NCBI RefSeq assembly: GCF_029893365.1
Contig: NZ_JARXUZ010000001.1
Location: forward strand, 2,604,001 to 2,668,000
Source of the DNA: Cryobacterium sp. CG_9.6
Lineage (GTDB): Bacteria; Actinomycetota; Actinomycetes; Actinomycetales; Microbacteriaceae
Direction: 5' to 3'
Length of the DNA stretch: 64,000 bases
The position numbers and the translations under genes are program-made. The notes beneath the pieces were generated by a model, which saw nothing but the letters and a program-made list of their open reading frames with translations, made no database searches and was not told where the DNA came from. Shown here in pieces: positions 49,818-60,196 of the stretch (positions are counted from its first letter, which is position 1; each line of letters starts with the position of its first letter).

Positions 49818-51548
49818 CTAGGCTGCGTCCGCGATCACCTGGTCTCGCCCGGCGCGCTTCGCGGCAAACAACACCGAGTCGGCCCGGGCGAGCCAGTGGG
49901 CGCTCGTCTCGCCCGGCTGCCACTTTGCAACACCGGCGCTGACCGAGCAGGAAAGTCCCTGCTTCAGCGTGTTCCACGGGTATCCGCGCACCGCCGCCAA
50001 CAGGCGCTGACAGGCCTGCTCGGCCTGATCCCGCCGGGTATCAGCAAAAACCAGTAGGAATTCTTCGCCGCCCATCCGAACCGCAAGATCGGTCTCCCGA
50101 GTAACCTCGCGAAGCAGCGCCGACATGACGACGAGAACCTGATCGCCCACCGCGTGACCAAAGGTATCGTTGACGCGTTTGAAGTGGTCAAAATCGATCA
50201 TTGCGGCGCAGAGGGACTCGTCAGCCTCACGGGCGTGGGCGACCATGATCGGCAGTGCGCGGTCCAGAGCCCGGCGATTGGGGAGCTGGGTCAGCGGATC
50301 GGTCTGCGCTGCGGTGTTGAATTCCTCGGCGCGGATGCGCTCCACCTGCGCTTCCAACCGAGCACGCTCTGCTTCGTGCCGCGCCTGTTCGATCTCGATG
50401 GTGTTGATCAGCATTTTGGATTGCAGGCCGGCGGTCTGTGCCGCCATGCGAAAGGTGAGGTCGTGCAGTTGTTCAAAGTGGTGCAGGGCCTCCTGGTACC
50501 GACCACTCGCCTTGTGCATTTCGAAGAGCCCACGGTGCAGTGCGGTGAGAAGCACCAAATCCTCTCCCGACGACGGGTCCTGCAGCTGAGCATCCATCAT
50601 GGCGGTTGCCTCGTCGAGGTTACCCTCGGCGCGAAAAATTGTAGCCAGCTGCGCGTCATTGTTGATCTCAAGATTGCGAAAACCGTTGGCGTGGGCAATG
50701 GCTTTTGCTCGACCAACCTGCTCTCGAGCTTCAACATTCTGGCCCAGCTCAATCAGGGTACTCACCAGGTTTGTCCGGGCGATGGATTCGTAGAAAGAGT
50801 GCCCCTGGGCTTCCGACAGCGCCACGGCCTGCCGGGCGTGTGAGAGACCTTCGGTGAGTGGCGCGACCGCATCAAGCCCGGCGAGCCGGTTGGCTTTGGC
50901 CACTTCGAGAAAGGTGTCGCAGAGGTTGTTACTGGCAGCGAAGGCTGCCTCCGGATCATCCAGAGTCGCCGCGATCTCCAGAGCCTGACGACCCAGCTCC
51001 ACCCCGCGCTGCGCGTCGCCCATGGCCTCGTGCACCATTGCCGAGCGGCTGACGGCCCAGAATTCGGCGGTGTGACTTCCACAGGCGCGGGCTGCCTCCA
51101 GCGCAGCCAGCACGTGGCGCAGAGCCGGTTCTTTCAGCGCCGTCTCGTGGTAGGCCAGAGCGAGGGTGCAGTGCAGCTTGGACTGACGAAGCAAATCGCC
51201 ACTCACCGTGAGGAATTCCATCGCGAGCAGCCCGTGCCGAACGGAGGCTCCGCAATCGCCCAGCCGCAAGTAGTGCAGGGACAGCATTTCCCGGGCGTGC
51301 GCCTGCTGGTCACGGGTCACGCCGGGGGAAGCCAACACACTCTCGGCCAGTTCGGCCCCCGCGCGGTGTTGTCCCGCGGTTCCGAGGCGTTCACACTCGG
51401 CCAGTTTGGCGTCGATTGTCATCGCGTTCGGCAGCTGAGCGTGCACCGCCTCAACCTGAACAGAACCCGCGCCCCACGACGGTCGTACGGCCCCCGTCGA
51501 ACCGTCGTCGTACTGCGTCGTCTCCGTCATCACATCGTTTTCGGTCAC
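49818..51548 (-). CDS. TPR-GGDEF diguanylate cyclase (first paralog)
   Basis: A 576-aa soluble protein. Residues 50 to 360 or so form tetratricopeptide-like helical repeats (for example MLSLHYLRLGDCGASVRHGL, LALAYHETALKEPALRHVLA). A coiled-coil linker (INTIEIEQARHEAERARLEA) leads to a GGDEF domain beginning DPLTQLPNRRALDRALP. The active site is MGGEEFLLVFAD (GGEEF near residue 492), and the product-inhibition site RxxD (RETD) lies five residues before it, so an active, feedback-inhibited cyclic-di-GMP synthase is expected. GTG 51548 is the assumed start; ATG 51530 is possible. It is very similar in plan to the protein at 60991. Confidence 0.88.
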   Translation of the reverse strand: MTENDVMTETTQYDDGSTGAVRPSWGAGSVQVEAVHAQLPNAMTIDAKLAECERLGTAGQHRAGAELAESVLASPGVTRDQQAHAREMLSLHYLRLGDCGASVRHGLLAMEFLTVSGDLLRQSKLHCTLALAYHETALKEPALRHVLAALEAARACGSHTAEFWAVSRSAMVHEAMGDAQRGVELGRQALEIAATLDDPEAAFAASNNLCDTFLEVAKANRLAGLDAVAPLTEGLSHARQAVALSEAQGHSFYESIARTNLVSTLIELGQNVEAREQVGRAKAIAHANGFRNLEINNDAQLATIFRAEGNLDEATAMMDAQLQDPSSGEDLVLLTALHRGLFEMHKASGRYQEALHHFEQLHDLTFRMAAQTAGLQSKMLINTIEIEQARHEAERARLEAQVERIRAEEFNTAAQTDPLTQLPNRRALDRALPIMVAHAREADESLCAAMIDFDHFKRVNDTFGHAVGDQVLVVMSALLREVTRETDLAVRMGGEEFLLVFADTRRDQAEQACQRLLAAVRGYPWNTLKQGLSCSVSAGVAKWQPGETSAHWLARADSVLFAAKRAGRDQVIADAA

Positions 51549-51788
51549 TTGCTCACCACCAGATTACCTCCGCTAATCCTGAACCTAGCAGCGGATTCAC
51601 GTCGGCACTAATTATTTGGGTGGCCGAAACTCACTGAGTTCACTGGGTGGACAGACGAGGAGTTGTCCCCAGCGGTGAAATCCGTTGAAATGGCGGGTCG
51701 GAGCGCCTGGTAAACCTCAGTTCTGCCCCCCAGAAAGGAATTTCCTCTTCTTAGCCCGGTATGTCGCGGTACGCGTATTGACGGCCTG

Positions 51789-54700
51789 CTAACGGCGAAC
51801 GATCGAACGCAGCAAGCGCAGGGCAACCGAGAGGGAGGCCATATCGTCTTGGCCGAGTGCGTTGACCTCTTCAAACACACTCCGTGCACGTTCGAGTTGT
51901 TCCACGTTGAGGGCTTCCCAGGCGGCAAGGCGGGCCTTGGCCTCACCAACATCCGTTGCTTCAAGCACTGCCCTTGCCATGTCGGCAACGGTGGAATACA
52001 GGTCGTCACGCAGGGCCGCACGAGCAAGCGCCTGCCAGCGATCCTTGCGCGGGAGTCCCGTGATGCGCACAAGAATGTCGTCAACACGAAAACGGTCGTA
52101 CACCATGTAATACACGGCCGCCACATCTTCCACCGGCTCCCCCGTACGCGCTGACACACGAGCAACATCGAGCAGGGCGAATGCCTCAAAAAGTTCGGCC
52201 CACTGACGCCCGAGGGCGACCGGGACACCCCAGTCCCCGGCCTTCTGCAGCTGCGTCTGTAAACGCGTGAGGTCCGAACCCTGCAGGTACTGGCTCAGAT
52301 GCGAGCGCAGCCGCTGCACCTGCGGCTTGTACTTATCCACCACCTGGGCGACGGTGCGAGTGTCACCCTGGTTCACCTGCCACCGCACCGCGCGGTCGAG
52401 CAGACGCCGAATGTCGAGGTGCATCTCCGTCCAGTGCTCAGTGGGGAACGACGAGGGCAGCGCGTTGAGTGCGTCCATCATGCTGTCGAGGTCGAACACC
52501 TCGCGGAGCGCCACGAACGCCCGTGCCACCGTGGCTTGACTCGCCGACGTCTCTTCGATGGTGCGGAATGCCGAGGTGATGCCGCCGAGGTTGATCATGT
52601 CGTTGGCCACCACCGTGGCGATGATTTCTCGGCGAAGCGGATGCGTGTCCAGCTCGGCGTCGAATCGATCGGCGAGGTGGCTCGGGAAGTACCGGCGCAG
52701 GGTACGACCGAACCACGGATCGTCGGCGAGGTCGCTGTCGCGCAGGGCGTTGGCGAGTTCGATCTTGGCATAGGCGGCCAGAACCGACAGTTCGGGCGAG
52801 GTGAGACCCTGCCCCTGATCGAGCCGCTCTCGCAACGTGGCCGTGGTCGGCAAGGCCTCCAGATCGCGCTGCAGATCCCCCGACGATTCCAGCCAGTTCA
52901 TCAGCCGCTCGTAGCTCGGGCTCCAGTTGTTGACGAGTACTCGATCGTTGAGTAGGAGAATATTCTGATCGACATTGTCTTGCAAGACCAACCGACCCAC
53001 CTCGTCGGTCATCTCGGCCAGGAATTCAGCACGCTCGGCCGGGTCAAGCTTGCCGGCGGCGACCATGCGGTCAACAAATATCTTGATGTTCACCTCGTGA
53101 TCGGAGCAGTCCACACCGGCCGAGTTGTCAATCGCGTCGGTGTTCAAAATGACGCCATTCAGCGCCGCCTCAATGCGGCCCAGCTGGGTGAGTCCGAGAT
53201 TTCCGCCCTCTCCCACCACCTTGACCCGCAGATCCTTGCCGTCCACGCGGATGCCGTCGTTCGCCTTATCGCCCACCTGCGCGGCCGATTCGCTGCTCGC
53301 CTTCACGTACGTTCCGATGCCGCCGTTGTAGAGCAGATCAGCTGGGGCCATCAAAATGGCTCGCAGCAGCTCTGGTGGGCTTAACCGTGTTGTGGTCTCA
53401 GCGAGACCGAGCACTCGTTGCACCTCGGCCGAAATGGGCACGGACTTGGCCTGCCGGGGGAACACCCCACCGCCCGCACTGATGAGGTCGGTGGAATAAT
53501 CCGCCCACGAAGAGCGCGGCAGTTCGAAGAGACGTGCGCGTTCGACGAAGGAGACGGCCGGGTCGGGATTGGGGTCCAGAAAAATGTGCCGATGGTCGAA
53601 GGCTGCCACAAGTTTGGTGTGCTCGGAGAGCAGCATGCCGTTACCGAAGACGTCGCCCGACATATCGCCGATGCCCACAACAGTGAAATCCTCGCTCTGC
53701 GCGTCCACTCCCAGCTCGCTGAAGTGTCGCTTCACCGATTCCCACGCACCGCGGGCCGTGATGCCCATTTTCTTGTGGTCGTAACCCACCGATCCGCCCG
53801 ACGCGAACGCATCACCCAGCCAGAAGCCGTACTCGGCAGCGAGGCTGTTAGCGATGTCGGAGAACGATGCCGTTCCCTTGTCGGCGGCAACAACGAGATA
53901 GGTATCTGCGTCATCGTGGCTCACCACGCGGGCAGGGGGCACCATCCGCTCACCCTCATCGGGCGTCGTCACCAGGTTGTCAGTCAGGTCGAGCAGTCCA
54001 CGAATAAAGGTCTTGTAGCTTTCGATTCCCTCCGCCATCCACGCAGCGCGGTCCACGGCGGGGTTCGGTAGCTTCTTAGCGAAGAACCCGCCCTTCGCAC
54101 CCGTGGGCACGATCACGGCGTTCTTCACCGTTTGTGCCTTCACGAGGCCGAGCACCTCGGTGCGGAAGTCCTCCCGGCGGTCCGACCAACGCAGTCCGCC
54201 ACGAGCGACCTTGCCAAAACGCAGGTGTACACCCTCGACGCTCGGAGAGTACACCCAGATCTCATACTTCGGTCGTGGAAACGGCAGCAGGGCAATCTCG
54301 GTCGGCTCGAGCTTAATGCTCAAATACGGCTTGTTCTGAAAGAAGTTGGTGCGCAGCGACGCTTCGATCAGGTTGATGAGCGTGCGCAACACGCGGTCGG
54401 CGTCGAGAGTGGCAACCTGTTCCATGGCTGCGGTGAGGTCGGCGCGTACCTGATCAACCCGCGGCATCCGCTCGTCAGCGCTCAGGTCAGGGTCAAAACG
54501 TGCCTCGAAGAGCGCCACGAGGCGGCTCGTGACCACCGGGTTCTCCAGCAGGGTATCTGCGACGAACTCATAGGAGTTGGTGTTGCCGATCTGGCGCAGG
54601 TATTTGGCGTAGCTGCGGAGAATGACGACACGCTGCCACGCCATGCCCTCGCGCAGCACCAGGCGGTCGAGGCCATCGGACTCAATGGCACCGGTGACCG

Positions 54701-56627
54701 CGGCACCGAAGGAATCGGCCAGCAGGTCGCCGGTGGCGAGCGGGTCCACACCCTCCGGGTAGACCAGCCCCAGATCGTAGAGGAAGAAGTCCCGGCCGTC
54801 GGAGGTCTGAATGGCGAACGGCACCTCATCGAGCACCTCGATGCCCAGGTTCTGAAAGTATGGCAGAATCTGGCTGAGGCTCTGGGACTCCATCATGTAG
54901 AGCTTCACGCGAACCGGAGCGGAATCGCTGTCCTTCGGAATGTACACGTAGAGGCCCGGGCGCGCTGGTGCCGTTCCCGTTGCTTCCGCGCGGGCGGCAT
55001 CCGTGGCACAGGTCTCGAACCGGGCGATGTCCGCCAGGGCATCGTCCACCTCGTAGTCCACCCGGTAGCTGTCAGGAAAGGCCTCGGCCCAGAATCCGGA
55101 CAGACGGTTCGCTTCCTCGAGCGTGTGCGTCTCGCGCAGCTCATCGGTGATGCCCTCGGGCCAGGACCGCACGGCCATGGTGAGCCGCCGCTCGAGAGCA
55201 AGGCCGTCGACATCCGCCACGGCATTGGGCTGAGGCAAGCGGATGCGGTAGAACAGACGCGCCAGTGCCGACTCGGTCATGCGGGCCTCAAAATCGAGAG
55301 ACTCCGCCTGGAACGTGTCGCGCAGCTCCTTTTCAATGCGCAACCGTACAGCAGTGTTGTACCGGTCCCGGGGAAGATAGACGAGCGCAGACATGAAGCG
55401 TCCGTACACATCCGGACGCAGGAAGAGTCGCGTGCGGCGGCGTTCCTGCAACCGTTGGATGGCGAGGGCGGCAGTGACGAGCGCGGGAATCTCGATCTGG
55501 AAGAGCTCGTCGCGCGGGTAGGTCTCCAGGATGCCGAGCAGGTCTTTGCCACTGTGCGATCCGGGCGGAAACCCGATCTCGGTCATGACCGTGGCGACTT
55601 TTTCTCGCAGGATGGGCACGACCTCCACGGAACTCGTGTACGCGCTCGCCGCGAACAGTCCGATGAAACGCTGCTCACCGCGCACCAACCCGTTCTCGTC
55701 GAAACTCTTGATGCCGATGTAGTCGAAGTAGGCGGGGCGGTGCACGGTTGACCGAGAGTTCGCCTTCGTGATCACCAGGGCGGTGCGCTCCCGCGCCTTG
55801 GTACGACCCGCCTCGGTGAGGTGTTGAATCTGGTGCCGGTCCTCAGCGGAGCGGAGCAGTCCGAGCCCGCTGCCATCCCGAATGGACAGCACGTCTTCGC
55901 CGCCCAGAGTTTCGAGGTCGTACTCGCGGTAACCCAAGAACGTGAAGTTGTCGCTGTTCAGCCAGCGAAGCAGGTCCTGGGTCTGCCTCAGGTCGTGGAT
56001 CTGTTCGCCGTGCACCACCCGATCAAGGTCGTCTGCGATCTGCACCGCCTTGCTGCGCATCAGCGGCCAGTCGTCAACGGCAGAACGCACATCGGCCAAA
56101 ACAGACGACAGCCCGTCGATAAGGTTCTGCTGCGTCTGATCGCTCGCACTCTCAATTTCGATGGCGATCCAGGATTCAAGGTGCGACGCGTTACCACCGG
56201 TGGCGATCAAGTGCGAAATGTTCGGCATCGCTGATGTGTCACCACTGGATACCCCCACGCTGGCCGGCATCCGCGCAATACTCACGAGCTCGTTGGTTTC
56301 GCGGCTGCGAGCCACAATCAGAAGCGGATGCACCACGAGGTGAATGGCGGACTGTTGCCGCACGAGCTCGGCGATAACCGAGTCCACGAGGAACGGCATG
56401 TCATCGGTGACGATGAAGACAACGCTGCGGCCAGCCTCGGTGCGAATACCCACGTTGGCGGTTTTTGGAGTGCGATGCAGCGCCACCTGCCAGTGTGCCA
56501 ACGCACGGTCTCTCAGCAGCTCATCCGTGTAGTTCTGAGCATCGTCGTCGATCAAATGCTCGTAATAGTCGGCTATGAACGACCGCTCTACCGGAGAGTC
56601 ATCGGTTGCAGTGGGCTCAGACGTCAT
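51789..56627 (-). CDS. gdh: NAD-dependent glutamate dehydrogenase, 180-kDa type
   Basis: A 1612-aa enzyme that deaminates glutamate to 2-oxoglutarate. The length and motifs are those of the large actinobacterial/proteobacterial NAD-GDH: N-terminal ACT-like regions (VVFIVTDDMPFLVDSVIAEL), FTFLGYREYDLE, then the catalytic part with KVARGGLRWSDRREDFRTEV, VPTGAKGGFFAKK (catalytic Lys), IGDMSGDVFGNGMLLSEHTK and VVGEGGNLGLTQLGRIEA. The start ATG 56627 is preceded by AGGAG; the frame is open to 56666. It stands alone, divergent from a DUF1294 gene. Confidence 0.95.
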   Translation of the reverse strand: MTSEPTATDDSPVERSFIADYYEHLIDDDAQNYTDELLRDRALAHWQVALHRTPKTANVGIRTEAGRSVVFIVTDDMPFLVDSVIAELVRQQSAIHLVVHPLLIVARSRETNELVSIARMPASVGVSSGDTSAMPNISHLIATGGNASHLESWIAIEIESASDQTQQNLIDGLSSVLADVRSAVDDWPLMRSKAVQIADDLDRVVHGEQIHDLRQTQDLLRWLNSDNFTFLGYREYDLETLGGEDVLSIRDGSGLGLLRSAEDRHQIQHLTEAGRTKARERTALVITKANSRSTVHRPAYFDYIGIKSFDENGLVRGEQRFIGLFAASAYTSSVEVVPILREKVATVMTEIGFPPGSHSGKDLLGILETYPRDELFQIEIPALVTAALAIQRLQERRRTRLFLRPDVYGRFMSALVYLPRDRYNTAVRLRIEKELRDTFQAESLDFEARMTESALARLFYRIRLPQPNAVADVDGLALERRLTMAVRSWPEGITDELRETHTLEEANRLSGFWAEAFPDSYRVDYEVDDALADIARFETCATDAARAEATGTAPARPGLYVYIPKDSDSAPVRVKLYMMESQSLSQILPYFQNLGIEVLDEVPFAIQTSDGRDFFLYDLGLVYPEGVDPLATGDLLADSFGAAVTGAIESDGLDRLVLREGMAWQRVVILRSYAKYLRQIGNTNSYEFVADTLLENPVVTSRLVALFEARFDPDLSADERMPRVDQVRADLTAAMEQVATLDADRVLRTLINLIEASLRTNFFQNKPYLSIKLEPTEIALLPFPRPKYEIWVYSPSVEGVHLRFGKVARGGLRWSDRREDFRTEVLGLVKAQTVKNAVIVPTGAKGGFFAKKLPNPAVDRAAWMAEGIESYKTFIRGLLDLTDNLVTTPDEGERMVPPARVVSHDDADTYLVVAADKGTASFSDIANSLAAEYGFWLGDAFASGGSVGYDHKKMGITARGAWESVKRHFSELGVDAQSEDFTVVGIGDMSGDVFGNGMLLSEHTKLVAAFDHRHIFLDPNPDPAVSFVERARLFELPRSSWADYSTDLISAGGGVFPRQAKSVPISAEVQRVLGLAETTTRLSPPELLRAILMAPADLLYNGGIGTYVKASSESAAQVGDKANDGIRVDGKDLRVKVVGEGGNLGLTQLGRIEAALNGVILNTDAIDNSAGVDCSDHEVNIKIFVDRMVAAGKLDPAERAEFLAEMTDEVGRLVLQDNVDQNILLLNDRVLVNNWSPSYERLMNWLESSGDLQRDLEALPTTATLRERLDQGQGLTSPELSVLAAYAKIELANALRDSDLADDPWFGRTLRRYFPSHLADRFDAELDTHPLRREIIATVVANDMINLGGITSAFRTIEETSASQATVARAFVALREVFDLDSMMDALNALPSSFPTEHWTEMHLDIRRLLDRAVRWQVNQGDTRTVAQVVDKYKPQVQRLRSHLSQYLQGSDLTRLQTQLQKAGDWGVPVALGRQWAELFEAFALLDVARVSARTGEPVEDVAAVYYMVYDRFRVDDILVRITGLPRKDRWQALARAALRDDLYSTVADMARAVLEATDVGEAKARLAAWEALNVEQLERARSVFEEVNALGQDDMASLSVALRLLRSIVRR

Positions 56628-56816
56628 TGTAGAAACTCCTCCATCACATTCGCGCATCGATGCCACTCACTCCACGGAGATTCCCGGCAGGCACCGATCA
56701 GACCGTGCAAGAAAATTGCACTGCCCTTACAGGTTAGCCAACTTCCGCCGTGAAAACCGAGGGGAATGTGCCGGGTCTGCGAAGATTGGTGCCTCTCGGG
56801 CCGCTACGCTCACACC

Positions 56817-57212
56817 ATGGCTTCTGCACCACGACGCATCACGAAGGTCGCATCCGCTCGGACCGACCGGCCCCGAACGTTGAGCTACCTCGCTATTGCC
56901 GTCTTTGCCGGCCTCGCTCTCAGCATCAACCTGTTCTGGCCGGTCCCCGTTTGGGTGCCCGCGGTCTATCTGGTGGCCAGCGTCACGGCCTTCATCACCT
57001 ACGCCGTGGACAAGTCCGCGGCACGGGTGCACCGTCGGCGGGTATCGGAACGAAACCTCTTACTGCTCGGTATGCTCGGCGGCTGGCCGGGCGCAATCAT
57101 GGCTCAGCAGCTCCTGCGCCACAAAACCCAGAAGGTCAGCTTTCGGCGCGCCTTCTGGGGAACCGTGGCGGTGAACGTGATGGTCTTTCTCGCACTCACC
57201 ACCGGCACCTGA
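56817..57212 (+). CDS. DUF1294 family membrane protein
   Basis: A 131-aa protein with two to three membrane helices (YLAIAVFAGLALSINLFW, VYLVASVTAFITYAVDKSAA, AVNVMVFLALTTG). The conserved DUF1294 part is VDKSAARVHRRRVSERNLLL with GGWPGAIMAQQLLRHKTQK, often attached to cold-shock domains in other bacteria but not here. Function unknown. ATG 56817 lies 6 nt behind TACGCT with no ribosome binding site, a likely leaderless start. Confidence 0.82.
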   Translation: MASAPRRITKVASARTDRPRTLSYLAIAVFAGLALSINLFWPVPVWVPAVYLVASVTAFITYAVDKSAARVHRRRVSERNLLLLGMLGGWPGAIMAQQLLRHKTQKVSFRRAFWGTVAVNVMVFLALTTGT

Positions 57213-57222
57213 CCGACTCGAG

Positions 57223-58068
57223 TTAGTACCAGTTGTTGGCCTGAGAGTGAGCCCACGCCGCACACGGCGTTCCATAACGGGATTCCTTGATGTATCCCAG
57301 ACCCCAGGTCACCTGGGTTGCGGCGTTGGTGGCCCAGTCGTTTCCAGCGGAGGCCATTTTGCTCCCGGGCAGAGCCTGCGGGATGCCGGTGGCACCGCTT
57401 GAGTTGTACGCCTGATAGTTCCAGTTGGATTCTTTCTGCCACAGCTGGTTCAGGCACGAAAACTGGTCACTACCCCAGCCATAGTTCGAGGACGCAAGCG
57501 ACTGCGCAAAGGCCTTCGCGCCCGCGGGCGTGTTTGTGGTGGCGAGCGTCGCCTGGCGCGCGGCCTCGGCGGCAGCGGCGGCCTCGGCTGCGGCCTCGGC
57601 GGCAACGCGATCAGCCTCGGCGGCGGCAGCGCTCAACGCGGCCGTTTCCGTCTGGGTCTCGATGGTCAACTCAACGACAAGGTCGATCGGCATACTCTCG
57701 AAGCTTGCGAGTGAGCTGGACACAGCGGTGAGGGCGGACGCATCCGCTTTGCCCTCCGTGCTGGCGAGGACCTGGTTGGCTTCGGCGAGCGTGGAGGACG
57801 CGGTCTTGTCGGTGTGTGCCTCGGCGATGCCCGCATAGGCACCGAGCTGGTCACGCTGCAAACCGGTGCTGTCGGTCAGCGCCCTCGTGGCGGCTACCCT
57901 CTCGCGGCTGTCGGCCGCTGACTGAACGGCGAACGCACCACCGGCCACGAGTCCGGTGATGGAGAGAACGGCTACAGAGCCGATGATGAAACGTTTGAGG
58001 TGTTTCGGGTGGGAACGGGCTGTGGTGCTGGATGTGTCTGGGGTGGTACCGGGTATTGAGGGGTGCAT
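57223..58068 (-). CDS. Secreted or membrane-anchored lysozyme-fold (transglycosylase-like) protein
   Basis: A 281-aa protein. Residues 26-48 form one hydrophobic segment (IIGSVAVLSITGLVAGGAFA) after a basic stretch, so the protein is exported or anchored. An Ala/Glu-rich coiled coil fills residues 125-175. The C-terminal 85 residues resemble the lysozyme-like domain of aggregation-promoting and resuscitation-type factors: CLNQLWQKESNWNYQAYNSS, GATGIPQALPGSKMASAGND, QVTWGLGYIKE, ending AWAHSQANNWY. The Glu in KESNW is the likely catalytic acid. It may trim peptidoglycan. Confidence 0.8.
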   Translation of the reverse strand: MHPSIPGTTPDTSSTTARSHPKHLKRFIIGSVAVLSITGLVAGGAFAVQSAADSRERVAATRALTDSTGLQRDQLGAYAGIAEAHTDKTASSTLAEANQVLASTEGKADASALTAVSSSLASFESMPIDLVVELTIETQTETAALSAAAAEADRVAAEAAAEAAAAAEAARQATLATTNTPAGAKAFAQSLASSNYGWGSDQFSCLNQLWQKESNWNYQAYNSSGATGIPQALPGSKMASAGNDWATNAATQVTWGLGYIKESRYGTPCAAWAHSQANNWY

Positions 58069-58284
58069 AACCTACCAAATTGCATGGGCCTGATCGCTCG
58101 GAGAGCGTCAGCTCACTGAGCATCGGGCCCGCGCACTCCAATGCGACGCAGGCGAAACGTCTAACGTGCCACAGGTTTCTGGATAAAACCTCAGTAAACC
58201 AACCCGCGGTCCTTTTTTGTTGCGGTGAGGTAGCCGCTGGCGACCGTAAGGTGGAAGGTCAGTCAGCGTCGGAAGCGAGAAACC

Positions 58285-59265
58285 ATGAAGTACGTAAAAC
58301 TTGGAACGAGCGGTTTAGAAATCTCGGCAGTTTCTCTGGGATGCATGAGCTACGGCGATCCGGGACGGGGCGCGCACGGGTGGACCATGCCCGAAGAGCA
58401 GAGCCGTCCGTTCATTCGGGACGCTCTTGAACTGGGCATCACCATGTTCGACACGGCAAACATCTACTCGCTCGGTCACAGCGAGGAGATCGTGGGCCGG
58501 GCGCTGGCAGACTTCGCACGTCGGGACGAAATCACCCTGGCAACAAAGGTGCACGGTGTCATGCGTCCAGGACCCAACGGTGGCGGATTATCTCGGGCGC
58601 ACATCATGCATGAAATTGATGCCAGTCTGCGCCGCCTGGGCACCGACTACGTCGACCTATACCAGATTCATCGCTGGGACCCCACTGTTCCCATCGAAGA
58701 GACCCTGGAAGCGCTGCACGACATCGTGAAGGCCGGTAAGGCTCGCTACATCGGCGCGTCATCCATGCACGCGTGGCAGTTCTCGAAAGCACAGTATGTG
58801 GCTGAGAGGAATGGCTGGACTCCCTTCATCTCGATGCAGAGCCAGTACAACCTCCTCACTCGTGAGGACGAACGTGAGCTGCACCCACTCAGCGTGGACC
58901 AGGGTGTTGGTCTGCTGCCCTGGAGCCCCCTTGCCCGCGGCAAGTTGACCCGCGACTGGGACAGCACCACCGCTCGTGTGGCGACCGACAAATTCAGCCA
59001 GATCCTGTACCGGCAGGCGGAAGCGGAGGATCGCAAGATCGTGGAGGCCGTGACGAGCATCGCCGCAGCGCGCGGGGTTTCTCGCGCTCAGGTGGCATTG
59101 GCCTGGGTGATGCAGCGCGGCGTGGTGTCCTCCCCCATTGTTGGTGCCACAAAGCGCCATCACCTGGATGACGCTGTCGCTGCGTTGGATCTGTCACTGT
59201 CCGCAAGCGAGATCACCCAGCTGGAGGAGCACTACACGCCCCACGCCCAGGAAGGGTTTAGCTAG
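58285..59265 (+). CDS. Aldo/keto reductase, YajO-like
   Basis: A 326-aa reductase of the (beta/alpha)8 AKR superfamily. It starts [20 protein letters not shown]; the catalytic Asp and Tyr are in [20 protein letters not shown], the Lys in [20 protein letters not shown], then [20 protein letters not shown] and the C-terminal [20 protein letters not shown]. It differs clearly from the YghZ-like reductase at 36621. The substrate is unknown. Confidence 0.9.
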   Translation: MKYVKLGTSGLEISAVSLGCMSYGDPGRGAHGWTMPEEQSRPFIRDALELGITMFDTANIYSLGHSEEIVGRALADFARRDEITLATKVHGVMRPGPNGGGLSRAHIMHEIDASLRRLGTDYVDLYQIHRWDPTVPIEETLEALHDIVKAGKARYIGASSMHAWQFSKAQYVAERNGWTPFISMQSQYNLLTREDERELHPLSVDQGVGLLPWSPLARGKLTRDWDSTTARVATDKFSQILYRQAEAEDRKIVEAVTSIAAARGVSRAQVALAWVMQRGVVSSPIVGATKRHHLDDAVAALDLSLSASEITQLEEHYTPHAQEGFS

Positions 59266-59327
59266 ATCTTTTCTTCCCGTCACGAGGAAAAGTTCAACGC
59301 ACCGAAGGTGAGAAAAGGAGGATTCCC

Positions 59328-60089
59328 GTGGTTCACTTCATCGACCCGCTGGAGGAGAACCCTGCCCCGGTGCGACGCTCGGCTCCGATCCGTCGCTCCC
59401 GCATCGGTCAGCGCGAGGTGTTGTCGCGTGGTTCGGCAAAGGTGAGCGTTGCGGTGGAACCGTGGGTGCGGGTGGACGAACAGCAGATCTTCCACCTGAC
59501 CCACGAGCACAATCTGGCGTCGATCCTGGCCGAGAAGCAGCTCTTGGCCGATGCCAGCCCCGACTGGGACGAGCGTCCGGTCGTGGACCTGTCGTCCGCA
59601 CACACTCGGATCACTCGTCGCGACCGACATACGGGCCATCACGGTGACTCCGTGGTGGCGGACTTCGTTCCCTTCTCCCTGCGCCCGGATTCACACCAGC
59701 TGTGCAGCCTGTCCGACCGCTCCGGCCTTATCCTGCTGATGAGCACGATAGCGACCGTGCTCGACTGGCAGGCGACCGCGCACCGGGCCCACGTGCCCAA
59801 AATGCTGTTCACCAACGCCGATGCTGCTGCACCGAACACCCAGTTCGGCCGCACACGGGACCAGCTGGCATCGCTCGTGCGGGTGCTGTTCAGCCCGGCC
59901 ACGGCGCACGAGCACGTTGCGGAGTCACGAGAAGCCGAGTTTCTCGTGCAGGGCTTCTTTCCTCTTCGGCGGATTACCTCGATCGCGGTGCCTGACGAGC
60001 CAGCCGCCACTCGCATTCGCGGAATACTCGGTGCGACCTCATCGACCATGACCGTCATCGTTCGGCCGGAGTGGTTCAGCCTCAACTGA
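59328..60089 (+). CDS. DarT-like (DUF4433) ADP-ribosyltransferase-family protein, second copy
   Basis: A 253-aa protein with a basic N-terminal arm (PVRRSAPIRRSRIGQ) and no zinc motif. The core repeats the pattern of the protein at 38296: IFHLTHEHNLASILAEKQLL near residue 54, SVVADFVPFSLRPDSHQL, and EAEFLVQGFFPLRRITSIAV with the Glu at the DarT catalytic position. GTG 59328 has AAAGGAGG in front, the strongest ribosome binding site in the region. No DarG-like macrodomain partner is adjacent; neighbours are an aldo/keto reductase and a TauE/SafE permease. Confidence 0.65.
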   Translation: MVHFIDPLEENPAPVRRSAPIRRSRIGQREVLSRGSAKVSVAVEPWVRVDEQQIFHLTHEHNLASILAEKQLLADASPDWDERPVVDLSSAHTRITRRDRHTGHHGDSVVADFVPFSLRPDSHQLCSLSDRSGLILLMSTIATVLDWQATAHRAHVPKMLFTNADAAAPNTQFGRTRDQLASLVRVLFSPATAHEHVAESREAEFLVQGFFPLRRITSIAVPDEPAATRIRGILGATSSTMTVIVRPEWFSLN

Positions 60090-60196
60090 CTGTCGCGCGA
60101 ACGCCCGTGTGGCACGGAGCGCACCTCGGGAGGCAGAGCCGGTCGACGGTCGTAGGCTGGAGCAATGATGCCTGCGCTGCCGCTCCCCCGTTTCGG

